Positions 19,135-30,919 are shown, counted from the first letter of the stretch. The stretch is 64,000 bases of DNA from CAYMAZ01 sp964428185 (GCA_964428185.1 CAYRXH010000004.1:14560-78559), one strand, 5' to 3'. Notes: generated by a model from the sequence alone, not told the origin. A program made the numbers and translations.

Positions 19135-20313
19135 ATGGAAAAGTTCTCAGGTTTAAATTCTATGCTCATTCATGGGGGCGAGCTTGAAGATGCATACGGT
19201 AGTGCAGTTGTCCCCATTTATCAGACATCTACATTCAAATTCAGAAATGTCAAGCATGGTGCTGATTTATTTGCCGGACGTGACAAGGGTTATATCTATA
19301 CAAGAATTGCCAATCCAACCATTGATGTTTTTGAGAAGAAAATGGCCCTCATAGAAAATGGTTATGCCGGAATTGCCACTGCTTCAGGAATGTCTGCGGT
19401 TTCTACAGCATATATTGCATTGCTTTCAGCAGGTGATCATATGATATCAACAGCTGCTGTCTATGGACCCAGCAGGAATATTATGGAAAACCACTTCAAG
19501 CGGTTTAATATTGAAAGTACATATATCAGTACAGTAAATCCTTCTGATGTTGAGAGGTCAATCAAACCAAATACAAAATTGATTTTTCTTGAAACACCCA
19601 CAAACCCGACAATGGAGATTACGGATATTGAGACTGTTTCAAAAATTGCTCATGCTCATGGAATTTTGGTTGTAGTGGATAATACATTTGCTACACCGGT
19701 TTTACAGAAACCCCTTGATCTGGGAGCTGATGTTGTGTTGCATTCTCTCACGAAATATATTAACGGACACGCTGATATTGTGGGTGGAGTTCTTGTGGGA
19801 AAAACCAAAGAGATTTGCGACAAGCTCAGGGCTGTGATGATAGGTTTTGGCTGCAATATGGATCCCCATCAAGCATTTCTGGTTTATAGGGGTATGAAAA
19901 CTCTGACTCTCAGAGTGAAACAGGCTCAGGAAAATGCAGTAAAAGTTGCTGAGTTTCTTGAAAAACATCCGAAAGTAGAGTGGATAACATATCCCGGTTT
20001 AGCTTCACATCCCCAGCATGATCTGGCATTGAAACAGATGAAAGGACCCGGCAGCATGATAAGTTTTGGTCTGAAAGGTGGGTATGATGCCTGTGTAAAT
20101 ATGCTAAACAATGTTCATTGTGCATTGCTTGCAGTTTCTCTGGGAGGAGTTGAAACATTGATACAGCACCCTGCGTCCATGACTCATGCAGGAGTTACTA
20201 CTGAAAAACGGGAAGCTGCAGGAATAACTGATGATCTAGTGAGACTGTCGGTGGGTATTGAAGACATAGAAGATATTATTTTAGATCTTGATCATGCACT
20301 TACATTTGCCTAA
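19135..20313 (+). CDS. Cys/Met metabolism PLP-dependent lyase (methionine gamma-lyase-like)
   Basis: Fold-type I pyridoxal-phosphate enzyme of 392 residues that acts on sulfur amino acids. The PLP lysine is Lys207 in HSLTKYINGH. Other signatures are YTRIANPT, TASGMSAVSTA, FLETPTNPT and VSLGGVETLIQHPASMTH. Overall similarity is to methionine gamma-lyase and cystathionine gamma-lyase/synthase. The loop reads YGPS, whereas characterised methionine gamma-lyases have YGCT with a key cysteine, so the exact reaction is open: gamma-elimination of methionine, or a cystathionine or homocysteine step. It is monocistronic with its own promoter. Confidence 0.85.
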   Translation: MEKFSGLNSMLIHGGELEDAYGSAVVPIYQTSTFKFRNVKHGADLFAGRDKGYIYTRIANPTIDVFEKKMALIENGYAGIATASGMSAVSTAYIALLSAGDHMISTAAVYGPSRNIMENHFKRFNIESTYISTVNPSDVERSIKPNTKLIFLETPTNPTMEITDIETVSKIAHAHGILVVVDNTFATPVLQKPLDLGADVVLHSLTKYINGHADIVGGVLVGKTKEICDKLRAVMIGFGCNMDPHQAFLVYRGMKTLTLRVKQAQENAVKVAEFLEKHPKVEWITYPGLASHPQHDLALKQMKGPGSMISFGLKGGYDACVNMLNNVHCALLAVSLGGVETLIQHPASMTHAGVTTEKREAAGITDDLVRLSVGIEDIEDIILDLDHALTFA

Positions 20314-20343
20314 AAAAATCTAAAAAACTCAAAATATTTCATG

Positions 20344-20351
20344 TAATTTTG
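20344..20351 (+). promoter_or_regulatory. -7 promoter element of pyrG
   Basis: TAATTTTG matches TAnnTTTG. It lies 32 bases before the pyrG ATG and after the stop of the upstream lyase gene. No good -33 TTTG was found at the usual distance. Confidence 0.5.
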
Positions 20352-20371
20352 TTGCTTTCACAGCTTTTTAA

Positions 20372-21988
<1,617 letters not shown>

Positions 21989-22070
21989 TTAATGATTCGC
22001 TGCTTACCGATATTTTTGTGCTGAAACGTAATTTTTGGTACTGAACAATTTACGTTTCCGTCATTTTTTA

Positions 22071-22078
22071 TATATTTG
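22071..22078 (+). promoter_or_regulatory. -7 promoter element of yidC
   Basis: TATATTTG matches TAnnTTTG and lies 31 bases before the ATG at 22110. Because it falls inside the longest possible open frame (which opens at 22035), it supports the downstream start. Confidence 0.6.
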
Positions 22079-22109
22079 CCGACTCAAAATTTCATCAAAC
22101 ATTTTTTAT

Positions 22110-24029
22110 ATGTTTAAGGATAAAAACACCCTCATTGGATTACTGCTGATTTTTGCCATCATGATCGGCTTTTATTTTTTTACCGCACCTTCAAAAGAAG
22201 AGCGTGAAAAAATGCAGAGAGAAAAAGATTCTCTGCAACTGATTGAAGAACAAAAAGCAAAAGCAAAGCAGGATAGTATTGAATTGCTCGCTGTAACTGA
22301 TACTGTTGCTTCTGATACACTGAGAACAGATTCCACCGGAGTTCCTCAGACAAGTGTATTTGAAACATCAGATTCCATTGAAGAAACTGTGTATTATATT
22401 GAAAATGACCTACTGTTGATCGGAATTTCAAATATCGGTGGAAAAATAAAGACTGTTCAGATCAAAGAGTATCTGAAATATGATAAAACTCCTCTTTATT
22501 TGTTTAACAATTCTCTGGATCGGTTTGGACTTACATTTTTTTCAAATAATAAACCGCTAGTAACAGATGAACTGGTTTTTATCCCTTTGACTGAAACCGA
22601 AGACACTTTGATTTCTCTTCCCCAAAATTCTGAAGATACTCTGCGTTTTGCAATGAGGTTATATCCTGTTGTCAATGATTCACTAAGTCAACCAAAAGAA
22701 TGGATTGAATACAGGTATTCCCTTGTGAATGGAAGTTATCTGGTGGGATTTGAAATTGAAATGCATAATATGAAGGAGCTTTTGCCTTCAAATGTCTCAT
22801 TCATTAACTTTGAGATGTCTGCTGATATGATGCAGCAGGAAAAATCACTTGACAATGAAAAGAATGTCACAACTGTGTATTATAGTTTCCTTGACGGAGA
22901 AGTCGATTATCTTTCTGAGAGTAAAGACGACAAGGAATCACTTGTCAATAAAGTGAAATGGGTTTCGTTTAAGCAGCAATTTTTTAGTTTTTCACTCATT
23001 TCAGGAAATGGGTTTGACGGGGCCGACATTGAAGTTCTCAATGATCAGAATACAGAGGATTCATCCTATCTGAAAACATTACGGACTTCCGTAACAATTC
23101 CCATAGGAGATAGGAATTCCTTTACAATACCGATGTCTCTCTATGCAGGACCCAATAAATATAATATTTTGAAAGATATTAATTTAGGGTTTGAAAGACA
23201 AATCCCTCTGGGATGGAGTTTTTTCCTGATGCACTGGATTAACAGGTTTGCCGTAATTCCGATTTTTAATTTTCTGGAAGGATTCAATCTTAACTATGGA
23301 ATCATTATTCTGATTTTAACTATATTATTGAAAATTGTATTATTCCCGGTTGCCTATAAAACCTATCTTTCTTCTGCAAGGATGAAAGTGTTAAAACCAG
23401 ATATTGATGAAATTTCCAAGAAATTTCCCAAAAAGGAAGATATGATGAAAAAGCAGCAGGCAACTATGGAACTATATAAAAAGGCCGGTGTGAACCCCAT
23501 GTCCGGTTGTTTACCTATGCTTTTACAGTTACCAATTCTCATTGCCATGTTCAGATTCTTCCCCGCTTCAATTGAACTCAGGCAGGAGGCTTTTTTATGG
23601 GCAGATGACCTTTCTTCATATGATTCTATTCTCGAACTTGGCTTCAACATCCCTTTTTACGGATCTCATGTTAGTTTGTTTACTCTGTTAATGACCATTT
23701 CAACACTGATATATACTAGAGTGAATTTCAAGATGATGGGAACACAAAGTCAGATGCCCGGAATGAAAACCATGATGTATCTGATGCCTGTCATGTTCCT
23801 CGGTTTCTTTAACAGCTTTTCTTCAGCATTAAGCTATTATTATTTTCTGGCCAATATGCTCACCTTTGCCCAAATGGGATTGTTTAACAGGTTTATCAAT
23901 CATGACAAGATCAGAGAGAAAATATCAGAAAATAAAAAGAAACCCGTAAAAAAATCAGGGTTTCAGCAAAGACTTGAACAAATGGCAAAGCAACAACAGG
24001 CCAAACAAAAACAGTTTAAGAAAAAATAA
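22110..24029 (+). CDS. yidC: Membrane protein insertase YidC
   Basis: Inserts and folds inner-membrane proteins, alone or with SecYEG. It has 639 residues, typical of Bacteroidota. The start MFKDKNTLIG is followed by a first helix (~7-23), a long periplasmic domain (to about residue 370) and the conserved 60-kDa inner-membrane core. The core has helices around WSFFLMHWINRF, NPMSGCLPMLLQLPIL and MKTMMYLMPVMFLGFF. The tail is basic and Gln/Lys-rich, as expected for ribosome contact. The start at 22110 was chosen over 22035 because the promoter box lies between them and all relatives begin with this hydrophobic segment. Confidence 0.95.
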   Translation: MFKDKNTLIGLLLIFAIMIGFYFFTAPSKEEREKMQREKDSLQLIEEQKAKAKQDSIELLAVTDTVASDTLRTDSTGVPQTSVFETSDSIEETVYYIENDLLLIGISNIGGKIKTVQIKEYLKYDKTPLYLFNNSLDRFGLTFFSNNKPLVTDELVFIPLTETEDTLISLPQNSEDTLRFAMRLYPVVNDSLSQPKEWIEYRYSLVNGSYLVGFEIEMHNMKELLPSNVSFINFEMSADMMQQEKSLDNEKNVTTVYYSFLDGEVDYLSESKDDKESLVNKVKWVSFKQQFFSFSLISGNGFDGADIEVLNDQNTEDSSYLKTLRTSVTIPIGDRNSFTIPMSLYAGPNKYNILKDINLGFERQIPLGWSFFLMHWINRFAVIPIFNFLEGFNLNYGIIILILTILLKIVLFPVAYKTYLSSARMKVLKPDIDEISKKFPKKEDMMKKQQATMELYKKAGVNPMSGCLPMLLQLPILIAMFRFFPASIELRQEAFLWADDLSSYDSILELGFNIPFYGSHVSLFTLLMTISTLIYTRVNFKMMGTQSQMPGMKTMMYLMPVMFLGFFNSFSSALSYYYFLANMLTFAQMGLFNRFINHDKIREKISENKKKPVKKSGFQQRLEQMAKQQQAKQKQFKKK

Positions 24030-24050
24030 AAAAAATTCTTCAGAAAGATT

Positions 24051-24077
24051 TTTGTATTAAAAATAATAGTATCTTTG
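24051..24077 (+). promoter_or_regulatory. Promoter of rpsO
   Basis: TTTG at 24051-24054 and TATCTTTG at 24070-24077 form a complete -33/-7 pair with a 15-base spacer. The rpsO ATG is at 24116, leaving a leader of about 30 bases. Confidence 0.65.
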
Positions 24078-24115
24078 CACTCCGTTTTGAAAATATAAAA
24101 AAAAGACTGACCACT

Positions 24116-24385
24116 ATGTATTTAACATCAGAAATTAAAAAAGAATTATTTAAAAAATACGGAAAATCTGAGTTTGACACAGGTTCACCTGAAGGACAGA
24201 TTGCATTGTTTACACACAGAATTCAGCATCTCACTCAGCACATGAAACAGAATCGTAACGATAAATTTACAGAAAGGGCACTGGTTCATCTTGTTAGTAA
24301 AAGGAGAAAGCAGTTGAATTATCTGAAGAATAATGATATTCAGAAATATCGTGCAATTATTGCCGAACTCAAACTCCGTAAGTAA
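24116..24385 (+). CDS. rpsO: 30S ribosomal protein S15
   Basis: Primary 16S rRNA-binding protein of 89 residues that nucleates the platform of the small subunit. The family phrases FDTGSPEGQIALFT, HLTQHMK and RRKQLNYL are intact. It has its own promoter and a strong terminator directly downstream, so it forms a single-gene unit in front of pnp, the same neighbour order as in many bacteria. Confidence 0.97.
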   Translation: MYLTSEIKKELFKKYGKSEFDTGSPEGQIALFTHRIQHLTQHMKQNRNDKFTERALVHLVSKRRKQLNYLKNNDIQKYRAIIAELKLRK

Positions 24386-24400
24386 AATATTGAAAATAGT

Positions 24401-24440
24401 AAAACAAAAAGGCAATACATTGAATTGCCTTTTTGTTTTT
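24401..24440 (+). terminator. Intrinsic terminator after rpsO
   Basis: Arms 24401-24416 and 24424-24439 are exact inverted copies (16 bp, core GGCAAT/ATTGCC, flanked by A5 and T5 runs) around a 7-base loop. The A-run upstream and T-run downstream make it potentially bidirectional. Confidence 0.85.
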
Positions 24441-24476
24441 TATATATACGTTAAATAGAAAAAAAAATAAGTAAAG

Positions 24477-26621
24477 ATGTACAAGCAAATTACAGAAACA
24501 TTTCAGTTGAACAGTTCAACGGAAATAAGTATTGAAACAGGAAAACTCGCCAAGCAGGCTGATGGTTCTGTTGTTGTGAAAATTGGAAACACAATGCTGC
24601 TGGCAACGGTGGTAGCGAAAGAGGAAGTTGCAGATAACGTTGACTTTATGCCTCTTTCTGTGGACTATCAGGAGAAATATGCTGCCCTTGGTCGTTTTCC
24701 CGGTGGGTTTTTTAAAAGAGAAGCAAGGCCTTCAGAGTATGAGATTTTAATCAGCAGGTTGATTGACCGTGCACTTCGTCCCATGTTCCCTGAAGACTTT
24801 CATGCTGAAACTCAGGTGCTGGTTTTTTTAATATCCGCTGATAAGGAAACTTCTCCAGATGCATATGCAGCTCTTGCAGCTTCTAGTGCTCTCATGGTTT
24901 CAGATATCCCATTTCATGGTCCAATTTCTGAAGTTAGGGTGGCAAGAGTGAACGGTGAATATTTAATCAACCCTCCTGTTTATCTTCTCGAACAGGCAGA
25001 TCTTGACCTGATAGTGGCAGCAACAATGGATGATATTACCATGGTTGAAGGTGAAATGAAAGAAGTATCAGAAGAAGTGATGATGGGAGCATTAAAAGTT
25101 GCTCATGAGGCTATAAAGATCCAGTGTCAGGCACAGATCAGGCTTGCTGCTAAAGTTGAAAAAGCCCAGAATAAGAGGATATATTGTCACGAAAACAATG
25201 ATGAGGAACTCAAGAACCGGCTGACTGAATTTTGTGAAAACAAAATTATGCAGGTTGCCAGACAACACATCACAAATAAGAAAATCAGAAGTGCTTCATT
25301 TAAGGAAATTGAAGAACAGTTTATTGAGACAGTACCTGAAGAATTGCGTGCCGAAAAAATGCCTCTGATAAAGAGATATTTTCATGATTTACATAAGGAA
25401 GTTGTTAGGCAGATGGTTCTTCAGGACAGAATCCGTCTTGATGGCAGAAAGCTTGATGAAATTCGTCCCATCTGGTGTGAAGTGGATTACCTTCCCGCTG
25501 CCCATGGTTCTTCAATATTCACACGTGGAGAGACACAATCTCTGACTACAGTTACAATCGGAACCTCACTTGATGAACAGATTATTGACGGAGTGGTTTT
25601 CGAAGGAAAGAACAGATTTATGCTTCACTATAATTTCCCTCCATTTTCCACAGGGGAAAATAAAATGCTCAGAACAGGACGTCGCGAAGTAGGTCATGGC
25701 AATCTTGCAATGCGTGCATTAAAACCCATGCTTCCCCATGAAGATGAAAATCCCTATACCATAAGAGTTGTTTCTGATATCCTCGAATCAAACGGATCTT
25801 CTTCAATGGCCACCGTTTGTGCCGGTTCACTTGCATTGATGGATGCAGGAATTAAACTGGCAAAACCAGTTAGTGGTATTGCAATGGGGCTTATTACTGA
25901 TAAAAAAACCAGAAAATACGCAGTGTTGTCTGATATCCTCGGGGATGAAGATCATCTGGGTGATATGGATTTTAAAGTGACCGGAACCCATGATGGAATT
26001 ACAGCCTGTCAGATGGATATTAAAATTGAAGGCCTGTCATATGAAATTCTTGCTGAAGCACTAGCTCAGGCAAAACAAGGCAGAGAACATATTCTTGGTG
26101 AAATGAAAAAAGCAATCAGTGAGCCCAGAGAAGATTATAAACCTCAGGTACCCCGTTTTGCAAAAGTTTCTATTCCCCGTGAATTTATTGGCGCTGTTAT
26201 CGGTCCGGGTGGAAAACATATTCAGGACCTTCAGAGAGCAACAAATTCAACGATAGTTATTCAGGAAGTTGGAGATTTTGGTGTCGTTGAAGTGTTTGCT
26301 CCCAATAAATCAGATATTGAAACAGTCTTACTCAGATTAAAAATGATTACCGCAGTTCCTGAAATTGGAGAAGTTTACGAGGGAACGGTAAAATCAATTC
26401 TTGATTTTGGGGTTTTTGTTGAAATACTTCCCGGGAAAGAAGGCCTTCTGCATATTTCTGAAATTGACTGGAAGCATGTGAAAGATGCCAAGGAATATTT
26501 TAAAACAGGAGATGAAGTGAAAGTGAAACTTCTTGATATTGATTCCAAAACCGGAAAAATGAAGTTATCAAGAAAAGTTCTGATTCCCCGTCCTGAAAGA
26601 AAACCTGACGATCAGCAATAG
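24477..26621 (+). CDS. pnp: Polyribonucleotide nucleotidyltransferase (PNPase)
   Basis: 3'-5' phosphorolytic exoribonuclease in mRNA decay, 714 residues. Two RNase PH-like domains are visible ([21 protein letters not shown] in the first; FPPFSTGE and [19 protein letters not shown] in the second), followed by a KH domain ([13 protein letters not shown]) and an S1 domain near the C-terminus ([22 protein letters not shown]). All catalytic-core motifs are present. The gene is downstream of the rpsO terminator and ends in its own hairpin. Confidence 0.97.
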   Translation: MYKQITETFQLNSSTEISIETGKLAKQADGSVVVKIGNTMLLATVVAKEEVADNVDFMPLSVDYQEKYAALGRFPGGFFKREARPSEYEILISRLIDRALRPMFPEDFHAETQVLVFLISADKETSPDAYAALAASSALMVSDIPFHGPISEVRVARVNGEYLINPPVYLLEQADLDLIVAATMDDITMVEGEMKEVSEEVMMGALKVAHEAIKIQCQAQIRLAAKVEKAQNKRIYCHENNDEELKNRLTEFCENKIMQVARQHITNKKIRSASFKEIEEQFIETVPEELRAEKMPLIKRYFHDLHKEVVRQMVLQDRIRLDGRKLDEIRPIWCEVDYLPAAHGSSIFTRGETQSLTTVTIGTSLDEQIIDGVVFEGKNRFMLHYNFPPFSTGENKMLRTGRREVGHGNLAMRALKPMLPHEDENPYTIRVVSDILESNGSSSMATVCAGSLALMDAGIKLAKPVSGIAMGLITDKKTRKYAVLSDILGDEDHLGDMDFKVTGTHDGITACQMDIKIEGLSYEILAEALAQAKQGREHILGEMKKAISEPREDYKPQVPRFAKVSIPREFIGAVIGPGGKHIQDLQRATNSTIVIQEVGDFGVVEVFAPNKSDIETVLLRLKMITAVPEIGEVYEGTVKSILDFGVFVEILPGKEGLLHISEIDWKHVKDAKEYFKTGDEVKVKLLDIDSKTGKMKLSRKVLIPRPERKPDDQQ

Positions 26622-26640
26622 AGTTTAATATTATTGTTGA

Positions 26641-26672
26641 AGCGGATGAAATATTTTCATCCGCTTTTTTTT
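26641..26672 (+). terminator. Intrinsic terminator after pnp
   Basis: Arms AGCGGATGAAA (26641-26651) and TTTCATCCGCT (26655-26665) pair perfectly over 11 bp with a 3-base loop and run into eight Ts. Confidence 0.9.
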
Positions 26673-26674
26673 AT

Positions 26675-26682
26675 TATTTTTG
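26675..26682 (+). promoter_or_regulatory. -7 promoter element of rpe
   Basis: TATTTTTG matches TAnnTTTG and lies immediately after the pnp terminator and 26 bases before the rpe ATG. Confidence 0.55.
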
Positions 26683-26707
26683 CTGTTGATTTTCAATTAC
26701 CTATCGT

Positions 26708-27361
26708 ATGAACAGGATACTTGCTCCGTCATTATTATCATCTGATTTCATGAACCTGCAAAGTGAAATAGAAATGCTCAATTCAAGCAAAGCTCAATGG
26801 ATTCACTGTGATATCATGGATGGTCATTTTGTGCCAAATCTTACTTTCGGACCTCCTGTTCTCAAACAAATGAGAAAGTTAACAAAGAAGATCATGGATG
26901 TCCATCTGATGATTTCAAATGCGGAGCAATATCTTAATGACTATGTGGACGCAGGTGCCGATGTACTCACCCTTCACTGGGAAGCAATTATTCACCTTCA
27001 TCGTTCGCTTCAGACAATCAAAACCAGAGGTGTCAAAGCAGGAGTTTCACTGAATCCACATACTCCTGTATCTGTTCTTGAAGATATCCTTCCAATGGCT
27101 GATTTGATTCTTCTAATGTCAGTAAATCCGGGTTTTGGTGGTCAGAAATTTATTACCGGAACTATTGATAAAGTGAAAAAACTGAGTTCAATGAGAGCCC
27201 GCCTGAATCCCCAATGCCTCATTCAGGTTGATGGGGGTATCAGCAAGGAAAATTCAGATGCTCTTTTTCAGGCTGGTGCAAATGTCCTGGTTGCTGGCAA
27301 TGCAGTGTTTGGATCAGCAGACCCGAGAAAGGAGATTGAATTGATTTTGAAGCAGGTATAA
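26708..27361 (+). CDS. rpe: Ribulose-phosphate 3-epimerase
   Basis: Pentose phosphate pathway enzyme of 217 residues that interconverts ribulose-5-phosphate and xylulose-5-phosphate. TIM-barrel motifs are HCDIMDGHFVPNLTFGP (metal ligands), MDVHLMI, MSVNPGFGGQKF and IQVDGGI. It is monocistronic between two hairpins. Confidence 0.96.
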   Translation: MNRILAPSLLSSDFMNLQSEIEMLNSSKAQWIHCDIMDGHFVPNLTFGPPVLKQMRKLTKKIMDVHLMISNAEQYLNDYVDAGADVLTLHWEAIIHLHRSLQTIKTRGVKAGVSLNPHTPVSVLEDILPMADLILLMSVNPGFGGQKFITGTIDKVKKLSSMRARLNPQCLIQVDGGISKENSDALFQAGANVLVAGNAVFGSADPRKEIELILKQV

Positions 27362-27365
27362 ACAA

Positions 27366-27429
27366 AACACATTATTTCCAATTTTTTTAGTGAGACAAAT
27401 TTCTAGGTTTGTTATAAAAATAATGTGTT
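27366..27429. repeat. Long-spacer inverted repeat upstream of the rpsL super-operon
   Basis: AACACATTATTT (27366-27377) and AAATAATGTGTT (27418-27429) are exact reverse complements separated by 40 bases. The spacer also contains ACAAA and TTTGT in inverted orientation, so the whole forms a long imperfect hairpin. No T-tract follows on the plus strand, so it is not a standard terminator for rpe. It lies upstream of both candidate promoter boxes of the ribosomal operon. Confidence 0.55.
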
Positions 27430-27454
27430 GCAAAAAATGAAAAAAAAGGACAAA

Positions 27455-27462
27455 TAAGTTTG
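27455..27462 (+). promoter_or_regulatory. Possible upstream -7 element of the rpsL operon
   Basis: TAAGTTTG matches TAnnTTTG about 130 bases before rpsL. It could be a second start point giving a longer leader; the -33 partner is weak. Confidence 0.35.
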
Positions 27463-27509
27463 AACTTTTCTTTGCACAAAGGATGAATGTGAAAAAATAT
27501 TAAAAACCA

Positions 27510-27541
27510 TTTGGTTATATGAAATAAACTATCTAATTTTG
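27510..27541 (+). promoter_or_regulatory. Main promoter of the rpsL-rplQ super-operon
   Basis: TAATTTTG at 27534-27541 matches the -7 element, with TTTG at 27510-27513 about 20 bases upstream. The rpsL ATG is 50 bases downstream. No other strong -7 box was noticed between the tightly packed ribosomal genes. Confidence 0.6.
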
Positions 27542-27591
27542 CAGTCCCAAAAAAACCGAGTTTGAATAAATAAATTAATTAAATTGACTGT

Positions 27592-27975
27592 ATGCCAACA
27601 ATACAACAATTAGTTCGCAAGGGACGAAAGAAACTTGTTTTTAAGAGTAAATCACCTGCATTGGACTCCTGTCCTCAGAGACGCGGGGTATGTGTAAGAG
27701 TGTATACCACAACTCCCAAAAAGCCCAATTCTGCACTTCGTAAAGTTGCCCGTGTACGTTTAACAAATCAGAAGGAAGTAAATTCCTATATTCCAGGAGA
27801 AGGTCACAATCTTCAGGAGCACTCAATCGTCATGATTCGTGGTGGCAGAGTAAAAGACCTTCCGGGAGTCCGTTATCATATTATTCGCGGAGCCCTTGAT
27901 ACTTCAGGTGTTGAAGGACGTACACAAAGGCGTTCAAAGTATGGGACAAAACGTCCAAAAGTTAAGAAAGCATAA
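27592..27975 (+). CDS. rpsL: 30S ribosomal protein S12
   Basis: Decoding-centre protein of 127 residues, first gene of the super-operon. The loop [13 protein letters not shown] carries the lysine where streptomycin-resistance substitutions arise; it is the wild-type residue here. The second conserved loop, [13 protein letters not shown], is also wild type. It is followed after 27 bases by rpsG. Confidence 0.98.
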   Translation: MPTIQQLVRKGRKKLVFKSKSPALDSCPQRRGVCVRVYTTTPKKPNSALRKVARVRLTNQKEVNSYIPGEGHNLQEHSIVMIRGGRVKDLPGVRYHIIRGALDTSGVEGRTQRRSKYGTKRPKVKKA

Positions 27976-28002
27976 TCAGACTTAAAATATCATCCAAAAT
28001 AT

Positions 28003-28470
28003 ATGAGAAAGTCAAAACCAAAAAAACGAATTATTCTTCCTGATCCGAAGTTTCATGATCCGATGGTGACAAAATTTGTCAACAATCTTATGTTGAATGG
28101 TAAGAAAAATGTTGCTTTTGACATTTTTTACAATGCAATTGAAATTGTATCAGACAAAACCAAGGAAGACGGGCTGGAAGTATTTAAAAAAGCTTTGTCA
28201 AATGTTACTCCACAGGTTGAAGTTCGCAGTCGCCGTATAGGTGGTGCCACTTTTCAGATTCCTTCCGAGATCAGACCAGAGCGAAAATCAAGTATCGGGA
28301 TGAAAAACCTCATAAATTTTGCCAGGAAGCGTAATGAAAAGAGAATGGAAAGCAAACTCGCTTCTGAAATCATGGCTGCATATAAAGAAGAAGGTTCAGC
28401 CTATAAAAGGAAGGAAGATATCCACAGAATGGCCGAAGCAAACAAAGCATTTTCACACTTCAGATTTTAA
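28003..28470 (+). CDS. rpsG: 30S ribosomal protein S7
   Basis: Assembly-initiator protein of the 30S head, 155 residues. Recognised from MRKSKPKKR at the N-terminus, [16 protein letters not shown] in the centre and [12 protein letters not shown] at the end. It lies in standard str order between rpsL and fusA. Confidence 0.98.
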   Translation: MRKSKPKKRIILPDPKFHDPMVTKFVNNLMLNGKKNVAFDIFYNAIEIVSDKTKEDGLEVFKKALSNVTPQVEVRSRRIGGATFQIPSEIRPERKSSIGMKNLINFARKRNEKRMESKLASEIMAAYKEEGSAYKRKEDIHRMAEANKAFSHFRF

Positions 28471-28493
28471 TTACACTATTGAATACGCTGGGA

Positions 28494-30581
28494 ATGAATA
28501 ACGTGAGGAATATAGGAATCATGGCTCACATTGACGCAGGAAAGACGACCACTACCGAGCGTATTCTCTATTATTCCGGTGTCAATTATGCAATAGGAGA
28601 GGTTCATGAGGGCACAGCCACAATGGACTGGATGCTTCAGGAACAGGAGAGAGGGATAACCATTACTTCAGCTGCAACAACAGTTTACTGGAATTTCAAT
28701 AATACTCAATACAAAATCAATATTATTGATACCCCTGGTCATGTTGATTTTACCGTTGAAGTTGAGCGATCACTCAGAGTTCTTGACGGAGCTGTTGCTC
28801 TTTTTTGTGGAGTTGGTGGCGTTGAACCTCAATCAGAGACTGTCTGGCACCAGGCTGATAAATATAAAATTCCCCGTGTTTGTTATGTGAACAAACTGGA
28901 TAGACAAGGATCCGACTTTTTTAATGTGGTTTCTCAGATTAAAAATAAGCTTAGTGCAAATCCGATTGTTATGCAGATCCCTCTTGGTGAAGAAGAGAAT
29001 TTTACAGGAATTGTGGATTTGGTAACTAATAAGGCTTTTCAATGGGATGATGACTCAATGGGAAAACAGTTTGAAGAAGTTCCTGTTCCCGATTCACTCA
29101 CCGAAATGGTGAATACTTACAGAAGATTACTGATTGAAGGTGCTGCTGAAGAAAGTGATGAATTACTTGAAAAATTTATGGCTGATCCTGAATCAATCAC
29201 TGCTGATGAAATTCGTTATCAGGTCCGTAGAGCGACACTTGAGAACAGGATAGTTCCTGTTTTCTGTGGTTCTTCGTTTAAGAATAAAGGAGTTCAGCCA
29301 TTGCTTGATGCAATTACTGCCTACTTGCCTTCTCCTCTTGATCTGCCTCAGATTGAAGCTGAGGATATCAAGACTGGAAATAAAGTATTGGTGAGTCATT
29401 CTCCTGAAGGATTTCTTGCTGCATTAGCATTTAAAATATCAAATGACTCCTATTTAGGAAGGGTAGCATTTTCCAGAATATACTCAGGGAAGATCAAAGT
29501 GGGAGATATGGTTTTTAATTCTGCTACAGAAAAAAAAGAGAGAATTTCAAAAATATTCAGACTACATGCCAATAAACATACATCAATTGAAGAAGTGGAG
29601 GCTGGGGATATTGTTGCTCTTGTTGGATTAAAGAATATTACCACCGGTCATACGCTCTGCGATGAAAAACACCCTCTGCTTCTTGAAACAATTAAATTTC
29701 CCGACCCTGTAATTAGTATTGCCATTGAACCTAAAACCCAGAATGATGTCGAGAAACTGTCTCTTGGGTTAGCAAAACTTGTTGAGGAAGACCCTACATT
29801 TCAGGTGAAAGTTGATGAAGAACTGGGGCAAACTATTATAAGCGGCATGGGAGAACTTCATCTTGAAGTGCTTGTTGACAGATTGAAAAGAGAATTTCTT
29901 GTTGAATGTAATCTTGGAAAACCTCAGGTAGCATACAAGGAAACAATTTCTTCAGCTGTCACTCACAGAGAAATATATAAGAAGCAGACAGGTGGCAAAG
30001 GAAAATTTGCTGAACTTGAAATCAGACTTGAGCCTCTCCGTGATAATGATGATACGTTTCAGTTTGAATGGAAAGTCTCAGGTTCAAGCATTCCACGTGA
30101 ATTTTCCTCATCAGTTGAAAAGGGAATTCGAAATACACTGACCAATGGTGTAATGGGGGGGTTCCCTGTGATGAATTTAAAAGTGACTGTACTTGACGGC
30201 TCCTATCATACTGTTGATTCTGATCCTTTGGCATTTGAAATTTGTGCCGGCATTGCATTCCGTGAAGCTATGAAGAAGGCCGGTTCATTGTTGATTGAAC
30301 CAATCATGAAGTTGAATGTAACAACACCTGCAGATTATGTAGGAGATATTTCTTCCGATATTACCAGACGCAGAGGTGTGGTTGCTGGTCTTGATTCTCA
30401 GGCTCACCTGCAGCTTATCAGTGCAACAGTTCCGCTTGCTTCTATGTTTGGTTATGTTACTGATCTCAGATCCATGTCCTCAGGGCGGGCGTCTTCAACA
30501 CTTGAGTTTTCTCATTATAGCGCCACACCTCAGGAACTTGCAAAAGAAGTAATTTATAAAGTAAAAGGAATACTCATTTAA
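28494..30581 (+). CDS. fusA: Translation elongation factor G
   Basis: Ribosomal translocase GTPase of 695 residues. G-domain motifs are AHIDAGKTTTTE, RGITITSAATT, DTPGHVDF and NKLD; domains II-V follow, with the domain IV region around GVMGGFPVMNLKVTV. The frame opens at a TTG at 28479, but ATG 28494 (MNNVRNIG) matches the short N-terminus of EF-G. The G4 motif reads NKLDRQGSDF where most EF-G proteins have NKMDR, and other positions differ mildly from usual EF-G, so it may be a divergent copy. Its place in the str operon argues that it is the main factor. No tuf gene follows. Confidence 0.92.
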   Translation: MNNVRNIGIMAHIDAGKTTTTERILYYSGVNYAIGEVHEGTATMDWMLQEQERGITITSAATTVYWNFNNTQYKINIIDTPGHVDFTVEVERSLRVLDGAVALFCGVGGVEPQSETVWHQADKYKIPRVCYVNKLDRQGSDFFNVVSQIKNKLSANPIVMQIPLGEEENFTGIVDLVTNKAFQWDDDSMGKQFEEVPVPDSLTEMVNTYRRLLIEGAAEESDELLEKFMADPESITADEIRYQVRRATLENRIVPVFCGSSFKNKGVQPLLDAITAYLPSPLDLPQIEAEDIKTGNKVLVSHSPEGFLAALAFKISNDSYLGRVAFSRIYSGKIKVGDMVFNSATEKKERISKIFRLHANKHTSIEEVEAGDIVALVGLKNITTGHTLCDEKHPLLLETIKFPDPVISIAIEPKTQNDVEKLSLGLAKLVEEDPTFQVKVDEELGQTIISGMGELHLEVLVDRLKREFLVECNLGKPQVAYKETISSAVTHREIYKKQTGGKGKFAELEIRLEPLRDNDDTFQFEWKVSGSSIPREFSSSVEKGIRNTLTNGVMGGFPVMNLKVTVLDGSYHTVDSDPLAFEICAGIAFREAMKKAGSLLIEPIMKLNVTTPADYVGDISSDITRRRGVVAGLDSQAHLQLISATVPLASMFGYVTDLRSMSSGRASSTLEFSHYSATPQELAKEVIYKVKGILI

Positions 30582-30613
30582 AGAATTGATTAATAACTTA
30601 ACAAATACAACAC

Positions 30614-30919
30614 GTGAAACAAAAGATTCGCATTAAGTTAAAATCCTACGATTACAATCTTGTTGATAAGTCAGCAGAAAAAATCGTGAAAGCTGTCAAA
30701 GCAACCGGAGCTATTGTAAATGGCCCCATCCCACTCCCTACAGACAAAAAGATCTTCACTATCAACAGATCTACATTTGTTAATAAAAAATCAAGGGAGC
30801 AGTTTCAGGTATCTGCATATAAAAGATTGCTTGATATATACAGTACTAACAGCAAGACAATTGACGCCCTGATGAAGCTGGAACTGCCAAGCGGTGTTGA
30901 TGTAGAAATTAAAGTATAA
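30614..30919 (+). CDS. rpsJ: 30S ribosomal protein S10
   Basis: Small-subunit head protein and NusG-linked antitermination partner, 101 residues. [21 protein letters not shown] and the later [13 protein letters not shown] are diagnostic. The start codon is GTG at 30614; no ATG fits the family N-terminus. It directly follows fusA, joining the str and S10 blocks without tuf. Confidence 0.97.
   Translation: MKQKIRIKLKSYDYNLVDKSAEKIVKAVKATGAIVNGPIPLPTDKKIFTINRSTFVNKKSREQFQVSAYKRLLDIYSTNSKTIDALMKLELPSGVDVEIKV

Noticed and set aside
28479..28493. TTG start for EF-G five codons upstream
   Set aside because: The family N-terminus aligns with the ATG at 28494.
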